From the NCBI RefSeq assembly GCF_040436345.1, contig NC_133224.1, forward strand, positions 7,618,741 to 7,682,740: 64,000 nucleotides of DNA, read 5' to 3'. Positions 32,401-44,726 of the stretch are shown here, one piece after another. The position numbers and the translations under genes were made by a program. This DNA is from Pagrus major. Its lineage: Eukaryota > Chordata > Actinopteri > Spariformes > Sparidae. The number at the start of each line of letters is the position of its first letter. The stretch's first letter is position 1. The notes under the pieces were generated by a model. The model made no database searches. It was not told the origin of the DNA and saw nothing but the letters and a program-made list of their open reading frames with translations.

Positions 32401-34409
32401 ATAATCCTTTAAAACAGAAATTTCACCTGCTTCGTCAGACAAAGTTGAGCCAGTGGTGCAGTTTAGCTCCCAGGTCATTTTTCTTGCAGTACAGTTCAGC
32501 TTCAAGATCCAAAATGGCTGTTCAGCTGTAGAGTTTACTGTTTATTGGCACCTCCGTCGTATTTGTGTCTCATGAAACCAGTTTTACACACAGCACTGTC
32601 CAACTTCTATCTGCGGACGTGTTGCTTCCGTGTTTGTATGCGCATGATGCCACGTAATGTGCTGGCACAGGTAACAATGGCAAACCTGGCTAGAGCTGGT
32701 TTTCAGACTTGTTGTACTGCTCTGATTTCTGACTCCTGACATAAATGGCATGCATCATAAATGTCGGTGAGAACACTCGACTAAAAGCTGACGTGCCTGC
32801 TCTGTTTACTTGCAGCATTTAGCTTCATGTATAGTTGATTTTTTAAGGGATATCCCCACGAACTCGGGGCTAGCTCTAGGGTAATGTCGGGTGCCAGGAT
32901 GGAGCCAGTGCCAACTTTCCTAACCTGGAGCTAAGAAATGCTTCGAAGTTCAGTGTAATGTATGAAAAACACACAGGCAGGAGTGAAGTTTAAGTAGAAA
33001 TTCAGGTTGAAATGCATATTAATATCAGTGATAGGGGGATTAGTGCATCTGTAACTTCCCTGTGATTAAGTACTGGCCTCATCCAAAGCCTTACATGTCT
33101 CTGTATCCGGTATTTTTCTGTTTAAACTAATCACCACAGACCACCCTGTCGGCCCGTCCACCTCAGTAGCGTTCACAACTGGCTGATGAAAGCCGACAAG
33201 CCTTTTATACGAGCTTGTACATATTCCTCCGATGTGCCGAGCAGCCTTTAATGTTGCTGCTGTCTCCAGTCGTGACAGCGTCTTTTGCTTAATTGCAGGC
33301 AGCTCTTTTTGGTTTCTGCTCCGGTGCTGGCAGAATCAAAGCTCTCCGCGTTAAGATGCTCCCGGTGGGGTGTTTTGGTGGAGGGGGGGGGTTACAGCTG
33401 AAAATATACAGTAACTCTGAGAGAAGCTGGCGTGTTTGGATTCATAAATCTTGCTCATTTGTCATGCTGATAAACTGGAGCCTTCTTCTTTTATCTTTAG
33501 TGAGAAGGGGGGGGGGGGGATAAGCAGCACACTGCAGCAGAATAAACTGTCATCCAATAAAAGCAGGAACACAAAGTAGGCTGTGGTCCAAATGAACCTG
33601 CTGGATGGCTCAGCTCCCTCATGCTCTGTGCTAGTAATTGGCGCAGAGCTTCAGTACAGAGCGGTGGCACGAGGAGGCTTTGTGGAAAAAAAACCTGCAA
33701 TTGAAGTTCTGTAAAAAGGAGACAACAAAAGCTTTGACACCGCAGTTAGCTCAGTCGACGTGAACTGTGCGAGTCGGGCCGGTCGGAGCAGCGGGAAGCT
33801 GCTACTTCGTCTGGTGGAGGTGCTTCGGGGGCTTCGCCTCAGAACATCAAATTAATTTGGCAAGGAGGAAGCCTACGCCTTATGTAAATGAACAGCTGAG
33901 TTGCAAAAGCACATTGAGTTCCCTGAGCAGAATATGAATGCAGATAAATAAAGAGGAGGGGGTGATATTTTGAAAGAGTATGTACATAAACACGAGCTCA
34001 CCGCTCGCTCCGAACTAAAGAAGCGTAACAGCAACCTTTTGAGCGTTATGGAGCGCTTATGATTGGAGTTGCTCTTTTGTTTTTCAGCGGCAATTGAAGC
34101 GCGAGTGACAAAAGTCTAAAGGCCTGCTGGAATAATTAGAAACCTCTCGAGTGTTTACTTCTAACCGAGGCCTCGAGAAAATTGAAGTGGTCGCGTCGGT
34201 TGTTTAAAAAATTACGTGCCAACTTTTTCAAAAGGTGCTTCTTCTGTACGGAATGGATTTTCTCTTGCAGAAAATGAAGCCTTCATCTTTTTAATATGAG
34301 ACATTAAGTTCAGCTCATTTAAAGCCGTGCTAGCAGCCTCTCCGCAACTGTTGGATGGACTGCAGTCCCCAGAGGATGGACCAACCTTGAGACCTCAAAA
34401 ATAGGGAGG

Positions 34410-34860
34410 TGTCACGGCTTAGGTTGTTGATTTCCTGTTTGATTTCGTAGCTATATCCTCTTGTGTGCTCACCCGTGCTCCCAGTGTTTTGTTTCCCTCC
34501 TGTGTTCCTGCGTTAGCCCTGCCCGTTTCCCAGTGTCTCTCCACCTGCACCTCGTTTCCTCGTTAGTTTAGTTTGTATTTAAGCCCGTGTTGTTCCCTCA
34601 CTCCATCTGTTTTGGTCCTCGTCTGTTTCTGATTTGTTCCCTGTGGTTTTCTGCTTTGTCCTTAATTTTTGTGTTACCTTTGTATTTCCTTTGCCTGCCT
34701 TTCATTGCCAGTCTTTGTCACCTGCCATTTTATTGGATTTTGGATTTTTGGATTTCCAACTTCAGCTCGTTAAAACTCACCTTTTGTTTTAGACCTGCCT
34801 GCCTCTGTGGGTCTGGGAGGATTTTTTTTGCATTTCCTGCATTCTGGTGACATTTAAAGA
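34410..34860. repeat. C/T-rich dispersed repeat bounded by tgtcac...gtgaca
   Basis: The segment begins ggtgtcacggcttaggttgt and ends ctggtgacatttaaag. The interior is rich in 'tcccagtgtctctccacctg'- and 'gtttagtttgtatttaagcc'-type words that I know from a common teleost repeat. The ends could be short inverted repeats. The 87-codon frame inside is an effect of the C/T-rich composition. Confidence 0.45.
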
Positions 34861-35858
34861 ATGAAAACAACAAAATAAGTAAAAAGCATCAGCATTTTAA
34901 TGTCAAAGAAAGTGTAAACTTGCTTTAAACTGTCGCATAACGTAATATTTATCACTTTTCAGTCATTCATTCATTCGTTTTCTGCCCCTGCCCCTGATCT
35001 AGGGATTGACAGACAACTCCTTTGCTTTTCAAACTTTCTGTACAAAACAGAAATTCTTCTCTCGAGGACGTCTGAAATTTGTCCTCCTCTCCATTTCTCT
35101 GTACGCCTCTTGAGGACTCACTGAGGAGGACGAGGCGTAACAGAACGGCAGCCTGCATGCTGTGCAGCGCCGGAGACAGGTTACGATGACTAAAAGGGGA
35201 AAATTGGAGTCTAACAGTAAAATTACCTGGTGGGTGGAAGGATTTGTTGGAGTTTTGGGGGTTATCTCGTTCGCTTTTGTTGTTATTTTTCCTTTTTTTT
35301 TTCTTCCACTGCGGCTTGTAAGATATGAAAAAATGGAAATAGCGGACCCTGCTAATATGGTTTAACCCCAGACGGTAGACATGGAAAGCGATGGCAATAG
35401 CAGAATTGAAAAGAGAGCCGGAGAGAGAAGTTCAATCCCCGGCTACCTCTGATAAAGCATCAGCTTTAGTCTTGTTATTAAAAACTGAGCACCTTCCACC
35501 CCTCAGCCACTGTTAGTATTCAGACATTATCACCGACACGTCCCGGTGAGGTTGATTTAGCTGTTGTGGAGTGTGTTTGTATGCAAAGAAAAAGACGATG
35601 GACTCCTCATTTGACTTCGCCGAGGGGAACATGGTCTCGCTGATGTTTTCCGTCTCTCCCTCTTGTTCCTCTCTCTCTCTGGATTTGGCTTAAGGCGCTT
35701 GCCGGTAAGAAATTATCTAAAAAGGGCTTTCATCAATAAGTACAAGGCCTCGATGTTGATTGTGCCAGCTCAGTCAGTCTCAAGCCTCTTTCATTTTCTC
35801 CTCCCATGTTCTCTTGCTTGTCTTTTCGTCAAATCTCATCTTTCTCTCTATGCTTCCT

Positions 35859-35881
35859 CCCCCCCACCCCCCCCCCCCCCC
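35859..35881. repeat. Poly-C tract
   Basis: A near-pure run of C with a single A interruption. Confidence 0.9.
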
Positions 35882-36237
35882 TCCACGGCTCTCTCATCAC
35901 TCTCTCTGGGGGGTCATTTAGGGTGAGATAAAGCCTGTATCTGTGGGTCCACGGGGAGTCTACCCTGCAGACAAGTAATGATCCAGACACACTCTCAGGC
36001 GCACTCATGCACAAACGCACACATGCGAGCGAGCACAGCTGCGCACACCTACATTAACATACATGTTCGACTGCAGACGCGCACTCGGCTCGGTACGTCT
36101 CTGGCAGGTCCAGGAACAGGGTGGGGCTGGTGCTTGAAAAGCACCGTAGGGACACTTGCCAGAGAGCCCTATAGCTGCCTTTACTGCTAAGATAAAGGGT
36201 TAGAGGGTAGAGTGATGGAGAGAGGAAAAGCCCAGTG

Positions 36238-36283
36238 GAGAGGAGGAGGAGGAGGAGGAGGAGGAGGAGGAGGAGGAGGAGGG
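36238..36283. repeat. GAG/AGG trinucleotide repeat
   Basis: About fifteen uninterrupted AGG units. Confidence 0.95.
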
Positions 36284-36492
36284 GAAGCCAGTGAGGTGCA
36301 GTCCAGATTAAAGTAATGAGGATTGGAGGGAGACTGTGGGGAGAGGGCGATAAGAGAAAGAGTCTTCACACGAGTACAGACGGAGGCTGTGATGTTCTCC
36401 GGCTCGAGGCTCCTACAAAATAAGAAAGCGCTTGATTCACATCGACGCAGAAACCGTGTTCGTATTGAGCCGCAACCTCCGACTTCGCTCGC

Positions 36493-37090
36493 CCAATTAG
36501 GGATGCTAATGATTAATCATTAATCGATTAATCTCCTTTGAGAGTTTGACTGATTAAAATTGTGTCAGAGACGAGCACAAATACATCAGAAAGTGTCTTG
36601 TTACAAACTTACAAATGCTTGCTGATCAGATTTATCACAATAAAATACAAAATGCTGGTATGAGACTGTGTATGTAACTAAAATACAGTTATTACATTTA
36701 AAAGATACAAAAAGACGTTCTGTACACACTGATATCATTATATTTTAGCCATTTAGTAGCCTTGATTCATGGAAAGCCCATTTTCAGCAGTTAAAGAAAG
36801 AAAAAGACAAAGGTTGATGAAAATTCCCACGGTAAATCATAATTATGAAGTAAAAATGGACAATTACGTGATAAAAAGTCATAAATATGAGATAAAAAGT
36901 AACAATTATTAAATAAAAGGTGATAAATGTGAAATAAAAAGTAAAAATGATTAAATAAAAAGTCAGAATTATGAGCTAGAAGTAAATTATTTAATAGAAA
37001 GTAAAATATTAAATATAAAGTAGATTTTATGAGATTAAAAGCATAATAATGAGATGAAAAATCAACATATATTGCATAATCTCTACTTTC
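36493..37090. repeat. A+T-rich degenerate ~20-bp tandem repeat, part of a dispersed element
   Basis: The left edge reads gggatgctaatgattaatca then 'ttaatcgattaatc', a start I know from fish DNA elements. From ~36820 a degenerate unit like 'agtcataaatatgagataaa' recurs about a dozen times (variants 'aggtgataaatgtgaaataa', 'agtcagaattatgagctaga'). No coding potential. Confidence 0.55.
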
Positions 37091-38209
37091 CTTTCATAAT
37101 AATAACCTGTCAGAGCGCAGACAGAAAGGTAATATAAAAGTGTGTTCATGTAGAGCTCAGCTGGATTGAGTCAGAAAAATGTTCGGGGCTTTGAACTCAT
37201 CACTGGAGGTTACGTAGACTGTTTTTCATGCTGCTGCGGCGAGGAGAAGCCTCGATCGTGTTGACTGTGGATGACATGTCTTCCTGATATTGCCTTCATG
37301 TACCCATCTGGCCCCCGATTTTGAAATGGGTTTAAAAATATCTTGAGGATCTCTGGCTTTACCAAATGGCATAAAGTGGAGGAGGTTCGACTGTGGAAGA
37401 ATAATTTCAAGCCTTATATCGCGGATTGATTTTGAGGATTTTAGAGATAAAGCCTCAGACGTAAGCAAACAGCCTTCCTGGAGAATGAACAGATTTCTTA
37501 GATCGCTCAGTACATCCTTTGAGGATTTCTCAGAACTTAACCGCATTTTTTTTTTTATTCACCCTCCCCCCGACGCACTCCTCATGGTTAATAACAGTAG
37601 CTCTCCACAGTGTGCTTCATAGTTTTTTTTAAAAAAAGGTCTTAGCATTTCACTTTCCCACTCTTGAGTAAATCCTCAAGTCATCAGGAAAATAAAGGCT
37701 TTGTCCTTGAGCTGTGACTCATGGCAGCTGCAGATGTTAATATGTACAGCTGTTACCAGCGCAGCCTCGACTCAGCCGCCCGTCCAGTTGTTGTTTTCTC
37801 TTTTCCTCTCCGACAAGGTCACCTCGTGAAATCCTACCCCTTTAACACAAAGTCACGCCCGAGTCGCTGCACCTTGGAAATAGTAATAATCAGATGTGAT
37901 ACCTATTGATCCCTGCAGGGCGGGGAAAATTGCTGGGCTGCACCGGGGAGGTCAGACCTCGGGGTCAACAGCCCTCAAACTAGGAGGGATCCGGTGTGTG
38001 TTGCTCAAGGACTTTTCAGCAGGATGGGTGCTGGATCGCTGCCAACGTGTCTTGAAAACGTACTGCTAGTTTTTCAAGCTGGTCCTCATCGGACAAAGAG
38101 CATATAGGTTGAAAATGAAAGCAGCTTATTACGAATTATTTACGCTTGTTTAAGTAGTTCAGTCACTAGTTCTGCACAACTCATACCCACCTTAAGGGGA
38201 TGTCTTCAA

Positions 38210-38290
38210 ATGTGGCAGAACTTGGACTCGAGGATGAACTGGTTGGCTTTTGGTGGTCAAAGGTCATTGTGACCATTACTCAGCAATTCT
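38210..38290. repeat. 'ttggtggtcaaaggtcat' repeat fragment
   Basis: Words 'gaactggttggcttttggtg' and 'gtcaaaggtcattgtgacc' match the common fish repeat of this type. A shorter echo ('ggtcaaaggtcatcatatga') lies near 38859. Confidence 0.4.
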
Positions 38291-40538
38291 TGCTTGATGT
38301 TGGCATGATGTCACGTGACGCGACAACAACGCAAAACACGGTGAAAGCACACGGTGGCGCCAGTGAGTGAGGCAGAGTGGAAGGTTAATAGCTGTCAGAA
38401 AGAGATTTAGAGAAATAGTTTTGTGCATGGTGTGTTTTACAGTTTGTAGTTGTGAGCATTTGACCATATCACTTGCTAGCTTAACATAAAACTAGCATTC
38501 TCCACATTGCTGTTGAAGGGCAGCACTGACGCTAACGTACCCCTCGGGTCTGAGGGCTGACTGTGTGTGCTGGTGTGTGCATGTTCACAGTGTGAGATGG
38601 TGCGTCGGGGCTTTGCCCTTGGTCTCCCGCAGCAACAGTCATCCTGTTACTGATGGTCGGACTGTGGGTCATCTCCCTGGTGGCTGGTGCCCTGAACAGC
38701 TGTGTGTTATGAGTGTGTGTGTGTCATTTGTCATGGCTCGGTACGCTGGCTGGTTTGGACGCACATGTTATAATAACAAAGACGGACGCGCTAATCACAT
38801 TTTTGATTTGAGGCTTAAAGTCTTAAATGTATGTGACATTTTTCTACAGATCATCTGGGGTCAAAGGTCATCATATGAGATCAGTACAGATGACAAGATC
38901 ATAGAGAGAAGCAGCTGCTGAGCATGAAGCTACCTTCACACGCTCATTAGGTTGTGTGTGTGTGTGCCTGGGGGGGAAGCTTGTGTGTGGCGAACATCTG
39001 TGTAAGAACTGTAGTTGTGTTTTGATGATCCTGTGTCATGTCGTGCACATTCGGTTTGTGAGTCTTAATCCTCCGTTCGTCCGTCTCGCTGCTGCGAAGA
39101 CAAAACTCCTTCACAAACTTTCTCGGTCCTTTTTCATTGATTCATAACAGCTGACATTTTGAAAATACCACATTTTCGCACGGCGGCGGCAGCGATGTGA
39201 GAAAAAAAAAAAAAAAAGTCCTCGGGGAAGCGACGGAGGCAAACTGACAGAAAGACGAGAGTCAGAAGGGAAATAAGTGCAGGGAGAGGAGAGGAAGTAA
39301 AGTTTGAATCGCCTGCGGGGACGAATTTAAGGCAGGTGTGAGAAGAATTCCTTCACACGTCTTAAAAAAAACTGAAGGCGCATCGTGTTGGTGAGCAGCC
39401 ACACACCGACCGGCGAGAAAGGGCTTATCAGCAAGCTCGGATCCAAAATGTCAAATGAGGAGCGATTGAATAAAATGTGATAACGAATGACTAGACAGGA
39501 AATAATCAAACTGGAGAGACGTATGTATAAATTGTATAATGTCGTGATGATGTCGGCTGATATCTGCTCGTCATCACAGATACAACAGTACGTGAATGTC
39601 TCTCTGTATTTGCAGCCCTGTCTTAAATGAATCTCTTGAATGTCTCGCTAAAAATACCCATTTTTATCATCTCTGACTCGTCTAGGACCATCATCCTCTT
39701 TGTCTCCTCGTGAGGAAGTCAGCTCATGAACATGTAATGTGAACATAATATGACTTGTATTGCAGAAATGTTGATATGATACGTGTAAAAGGTACAAATT
39801 AAGGGATCAAACTTGCTATTCTTGCGACTGGGCTTGCTTAAATTCACAAAATGAACATGAAACAAACCAAATATAGGCTGACACTTCATTATTAGGTCTT
39901 TAGTATTCTCAGATATCAGCATCAGCCTCAAAAATGCAACATCACTCAGCTCTAAGGTGCATGTACCAGATGGGATCCACTAACTTTCACCTCCGAGTCC
40001 AAAACATACAAGAACGAACCAGCGGATGCTTTTTTTCATCTTTGGCGAGTGACCAAGATGTAAAATCCACTTTAAGGTCCGCATTAAAGGATTAGAAGAA
40101 ATCCTCCGCTGAGGACGCTTCGCATCAGGTGGTTCTTCACCTTCACGCCGCATGATGAAATCCTTTAAAACACACACCTCCAGGTGGATTATCCCTCATT
40201 TAATCATTAAATCAATACACGAGTTAAGATAAGGTATCTTTTCTCCTGTCGGGGCTCCTTTTCTCGAAATCATTATCTACCGACGGAGGCGTCGGCTGTC
40301 CTCTCATTATGCTTTCATATCTGAGGCGATGGTAAGCGAAACCTAATCAGACCATTATAATTAAAGAGGCCGGAGTGTAGGTGCAGGAGGAGGAGAGATG
40401 ATGAGGAGGAGGAGGTAAGGAGGAGATGGCATCAGATGAGGGTGGATGAAGGGGACAGGTCGAGCCTGTCTGCTGAAAGCCACTTAAATCCCTTTCTTAT
40501 TAACTCTCTGTGACACATGATCTACCTCCATCCCCTCT

Positions 40539-40557
40539 CACACACACACACACACAC
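40539..40557. repeat. CA microsatellite
   Basis: Nine CA units. Confidence 0.85.
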
Positions 40558-40964
40558 TCACTCAGGGCTACGAACCAGCTCCTCTTACCACAAGAAGCAG
40601 CCGCTGCATCTCCGCAGCGTGGCTTCACTGAGCGGCCGCGCTGCATTTTCACCACGTGCCACTGAATTCAGTCCGTGCTTTGTTTCATTAACGCCTCATT
40701 GAAAACAGGTGACATTTTCCAATGCAAATGGGACCTAATCTTGAGTCAGAGAGGCCAGTCTGACTACATGTAATCGACCAAGCTGGGAAAAGGTGACAGA
40801 AAAGGAAAGTTCAGAGTGTTTTAAAGGATATAAGGATGTTGGGGGAACGTGTGAGGCTGTGCCGGTTAAAGAAAAACTTTAAATGACATTTTTTTTCTTC
40901 ATATTTTTCTCACTACAATAATTGTTGGACATCAGGCCTTTCAGCAACGAAGTTCATGGTGACC

Positions 40965-41400
40965 ACAATAGCCGCTGAACCTCACCCCGCGCATTGTAGC
41001 TGCTATTAGCTAGCGAGCTCAGTTGGTGGTCCGGAGAAGTGTTGGTGTTTACACCGCTAGCACGGTATCATTAACCCAGGACAGGCCAGGGCTAGCTGGT
41101 TAGCATGCTAACTCCAGGAGATATCTCTGCAACACAAAACAAAGTCATCATAACCTCAAAACTGTGGTATCTCCACACTGTGTTGATGATTGTAGTTAGT
41201 TTTTGAATGTTTTTTCGACTAAAATCTTACGTACTGCGCCTTTAACCATAAACCATGTTGAAGTCATGTCGTCGACGGTCATCACGTTAGCATTATTCGT
41301 ACGTAGCAGCATTATGTCATCACCTTGAGCAGTCTAGCGTGCTGACGTTAGCATTTAGCTCCGAGCCTCAGAGGAGCCTCACACGGCTGTAGACTCTCGT
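40965..41400. mobile_element. 'ctgctattagctag' family copy 3 followed by a 'gacgttagcatttagctc' repeat
   Basis: At 40990-41245 the layout repeats copies 1 and 2: 'tagctgctattagctagcga', 'ggagaagtgttggtgtttac', 'ctagctggttagcatgctaa', and a right end of cttacgtactgcgcctttaa. The left end is not clear. Immediately after, 41276-41400 carries 'gctgacgttagcatttagct', 'gagcctcagaggagcctcac' and 'ggctgtagactc', another dispersed repeat that recurs at 63840-63950. Confidence 0.55.
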
Positions 41401-43884
41401 TTTCATCTCGCTTTGTTCATGAGAATTTGACTTGATTGTTGTTGCAGGCCATGTTTATTAGCTTCAAACAGCCAATACACAGACAGACGAGTTATTTTCC
41501 TCCCTCTCTTCGTTCCTCCCGTCTCTCTACATTCTTGAATATGAGCCCTGGAGCTCCTGAAGCGCAAACTAGACTGAATTTCCCCTTTTGTTTGTACACA
41601 ATCACACCAACTCTAATATACACTTCTGTCTGAAAACACCTCCCGGGCTTCTCTTCTCTTCTCTCTTGCTCCATTTCTTTGCTAAATATGAAGAGATCTG
41701 ACAAAAGTTGCTGAGGTGAAATGTTTTTCAAGCGAGCAACGTCCTGGGAGAGACTTCAATCTCCTCCCCGTCCTCTCTGTCAGGTGATTAACCGTAAGGG
41801 GAGGATGATGTGATGAGGGCACAGATATGAAGAAACACTCGACTCGGGCCCGGCGGAAGGAGAAATAAAACACACACCGTGGCAGAACCACATTAAGGTG
41901 TCATGCTTAATGCGATGGATTATCCGGCGGAGGCAATTTTCAAGTCACTGAAGGTTGTTTTTCACGCTGTACAAGATATACTGGCAGCACGAGGAGGGGG
42001 AGCACATGAGCACGGATATCTCAGGCTGCTTAGACAAATCAGGACGAATGTAAAGGAGAGAGGAAACGCTTTAAAAAGATCATTTTATTTATTATTAAAG
42101 AGTGAGAAAAGTTCTCCGAGTCGTGCTAAATCTTGCCAGAATCTTCTCTAAAAGCTGAGGCTGGAGATTGATAAGAACATTTACTCAAGTACATTTACTA
42201 GGTACTTGAGTATTTACATTTTCTGCTACTACTTCCACCCCCACCAGCTTTTAGAAGCAAATACTCCGCTTCATTTATTCAATAACTTCAGTTCACGTAG
42301 ATGCAGTTGCGGTCAGATTATTGGGCCATCAGCAGGGACACAAAGATTAACTCGCCAAAAAAAAAACAACCCAAAAAAAACAACCGAACTGTGTCCACAA
42401 CAATCTGCTCAACAATTAGTGTGAGAGCATTACAGCCTGCTCGGTATCAGAGTCGGCTTAGTGTTTTTGTGTTGCGTTTGTGTGTGTGTGTGTCTGCACA
42501 TGTGTGTGTTTTATACGCCTGCATTCCTACTGAGCCACTGAAGCAGCACAAGCCCAGCTGTTCGAGTGAGCTGGAATTGAAGGAAGAAAAAAAAAAATGA
42601 ACGTCAGCGTTTCTCTCTTAATCTTCTACAATGAGGTCAGCCGTCAGTTTTTCACTCAATGCTTAATTACTAATTGGGAAAAAATATGTTCCCATCTCTA
42701 CGTGAGCGTAATTCTTTGTTGTGAACTCTTTCAGTTGGTCTTTTTATTCAGTAGCCATTCATTCAAGCCATGTTTACGTTCTTTGACGGCCAATTTATAA
42801 TTAAAATCCAGTGAATTGATTGAGAAATGATGCGAAATCTTCAAAAGCAACAAACTGTGATCACTTTTATCCGTCCAAAAGTCATTTCATTACACTGGAT
42901 AACACCATTATTCAGATATACGACCTCTGACCCTTTGATTGACACCTCATTTGACCAAATGTGAGTATATATGCCCGCCCTGGAGCCAATGAGCGATCGT
43001 ATAGAAAAGAGACCCTAATGATACATTTGGAAATGATTCAAGCTTATGTAGTTTCATGTATTTTGCTCTCAGTATAGTCTGTTTTTCCACCAAAGTTAGT
43101 GTAAATAAGGAAATAAAGAGCTATAATGAGTTTATGCTTCTGTTACTATCAAGCAGGGGTATTTTAAGGTCACAAAATGGCTTTTTTTTTGCCAGGCGCC
43201 TGATTATTTCCTCAGAAAAACATGTGTTAAGTGTTCATTGTCAGAGATATTGTTGGACAGGTCATAGTGGTAGTTTCAGGTCACCTGCAGGCTTATTTTT
43301 GCATTAATAAATTACAGCCAGAACATAAATAATGCCATAAGGACTTACAGAGCTTCTGACTGTTTGGGGGAACAATTCTGCAACCTTTCAAAAGAGCCCA
43401 AAACCATGTCTAGACTTCAAATGGTGCAACAACAGCTTTGAATTTACCCTGGGTGAGACTTACGATAGGCGTTTTAGTATAACTTTACTTACATTTCAAG
43501 GAAAGGTAACAGGCTGAGCAAAAAATGGCAAACGTTTGCCGCTTCAAGCTTCTGAAATGTGAGAATATGCTGCTTCTCTCTGTTTTATATTCATGTGAGT
43601 TGAATATTGAGGTTTGGGGCTCGTGTTCAAAGAAAAACAAGTGGTTTGAAAGGCTTTAGTAAACTGTGAAAGGGGTTTTTTCACCATCTTTGTAAGAAAA
43701 GTGAAAAATGAAAAGTCAATTAAATGACAGATTAATAGATGATGAAAATGAAGGAAAATCAATGAAGTGGTTCTTTGATTTGAAAGCACATTACATGAAT
43801 CTTAATCAAAACACCAGCGTGTTTGGACGGATTTAACGCTTATTTCACTCCCGTGCAAAAAATCCCTGTCTGTGCATCAAACCC

Positions 43885-44085
43885 TTAATAATCCCGTTTT
43901 GTTGAGTGGGTGGCAGTGACACTGCCGTGGTCAGCAGTTTCCCGCTGTGGCCATCCACGCTCAAAATCGATGCACTCACGCTCCTCCACCATGATTTGGA
44001 TAAGAGCATCCACCGAATGGCGTACGCAGTGTAAAAATACAGCCGCTTTGAGTAACCCGAGCTGGCTTTTCGTGACTTTTGGCAT
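43885..44085 (-). other. Small open frame with coding-like look, unidentified
   Basis: The minus-strand ATG at 44085 opens a 66-codon frame beginning MPKVTKSQLGLLKAAVFLHC with balanced composition and a normal stop. The region is open in other frames too (43845-44231 minus, 43910-44113 plus), a sign of locally G+C-richer sequence rather than selection. No domain is recognised. It lies 650 bp upstream of the gal3st3 start codon, so it may be promoter or intron sequence. Confidence 0.2.
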
Positions 44086-44504
44086 GCGTTTAGACGGTGA
44101 CGGGACAGTGTAATCAAAGAGAGAGACGTCGGGGCATTGTTATGCAAGTGAGACGCCGACGAGAGAGTTTTGGACTCCTTCCCAGGTTCCGTTGCTGTCG
44201 TAGCGTTTTGGCGGCGCGGGTCAAGTGACACGGGGAGTTTGTGCCTCTCACGGCGAAGTGCTCTTGGTTTTCTTTCACATATGCGACGCGTTACCCCTCG
44301 TTACTGATTGGAGCGAATGTGCAGAGCCACCTGTGCAGGGTTTTTGAGCCAAGAGGGTGTAACAGTGAATGTGACTATTACAGCTGTGGAAGGTAATGAA
44401 GGTATCATTCACTGTATTATTATAGAGTGACAAAAGCCAGGCCTCACTGCACCTCTCCCGCTAATGGATCCTGGCCATTATTTGCTGGATGATTCCTCCT
44501 CACC

Positions 44505-44726
44505 GCGCCCGCCTCTTCTTCCCTTGTCTTCCCGTCCTTTCTGCTTCCTTTCATCTCTTCTTCTCCCTCTTGTTTCCCTCCCCTCTTCCTGCCTTAATCG
44601 TCATCCTCCTTCCACCTCATTCTCATTTTCCTCGCTACACCTCCACCTCCACCTCGCTCTCTTACGTTTCTCGACTCACCTCGCTCTTCTTCTCTTCCTC
44701 ACGCAGTCCCAGTGAAGCAGAGAGCG
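44505..44726 (+). other. gal3st3: Long polypyrimidine tract, 3' splice site and 5' UTR of gal3st3 coding exon 1
   Basis: From 44505 to 44700 the plus strand is almost purely C and T with short interruptions, ending in the acceptor ttcctcacgcag (AG at 44705-44706). The exon would start at 44707, giving 20 bases of 5' UTR before the ATG at 44727. This implies at least one upstream non-coding exon. Confidence 0.55.

Larger units (their letters stand above)
20697..44706 (+). other. 24-kb stretch without a recognisable gene, possibly gal3st3 intron 1
   Basis: No exon of a recognisable protein was found on either strand. Content is microsatellites, dispersed repeats (listed separately) and apparently unique sequence. 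Stretches 25.2-29.3, 29.5-34.4 and 41.4-43.8 kb show nothing I can name. The longest open frame, 28760-29572 plus (270 codons), lacks domains and includes a CA-rich part and a SINE-like part. Whether it is intronic depends on the unproven first exon at 20.7 kb. Confidence 0.35.

Noticed and set aside
33735..33800. tRNA-like words 'gcagttagctcagtcgacgt'
   Set aside because: The A-box-like word is not followed by a B box or by a pairable cloverleaf.
41903..42151. 82-codon plus-strand frame beginning MLNAMDYPAEAIFKSLKVVF
   Set aside because: Composition is acceptable, but no family is recognised, no promoter or splice signals frame it, and it sits in featureless intergenic or intronic sequence.
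42480..42515. TG-rich stretch in the plus strand
   Set aside because: Too short and interrupted to list as a separate microsatellite.
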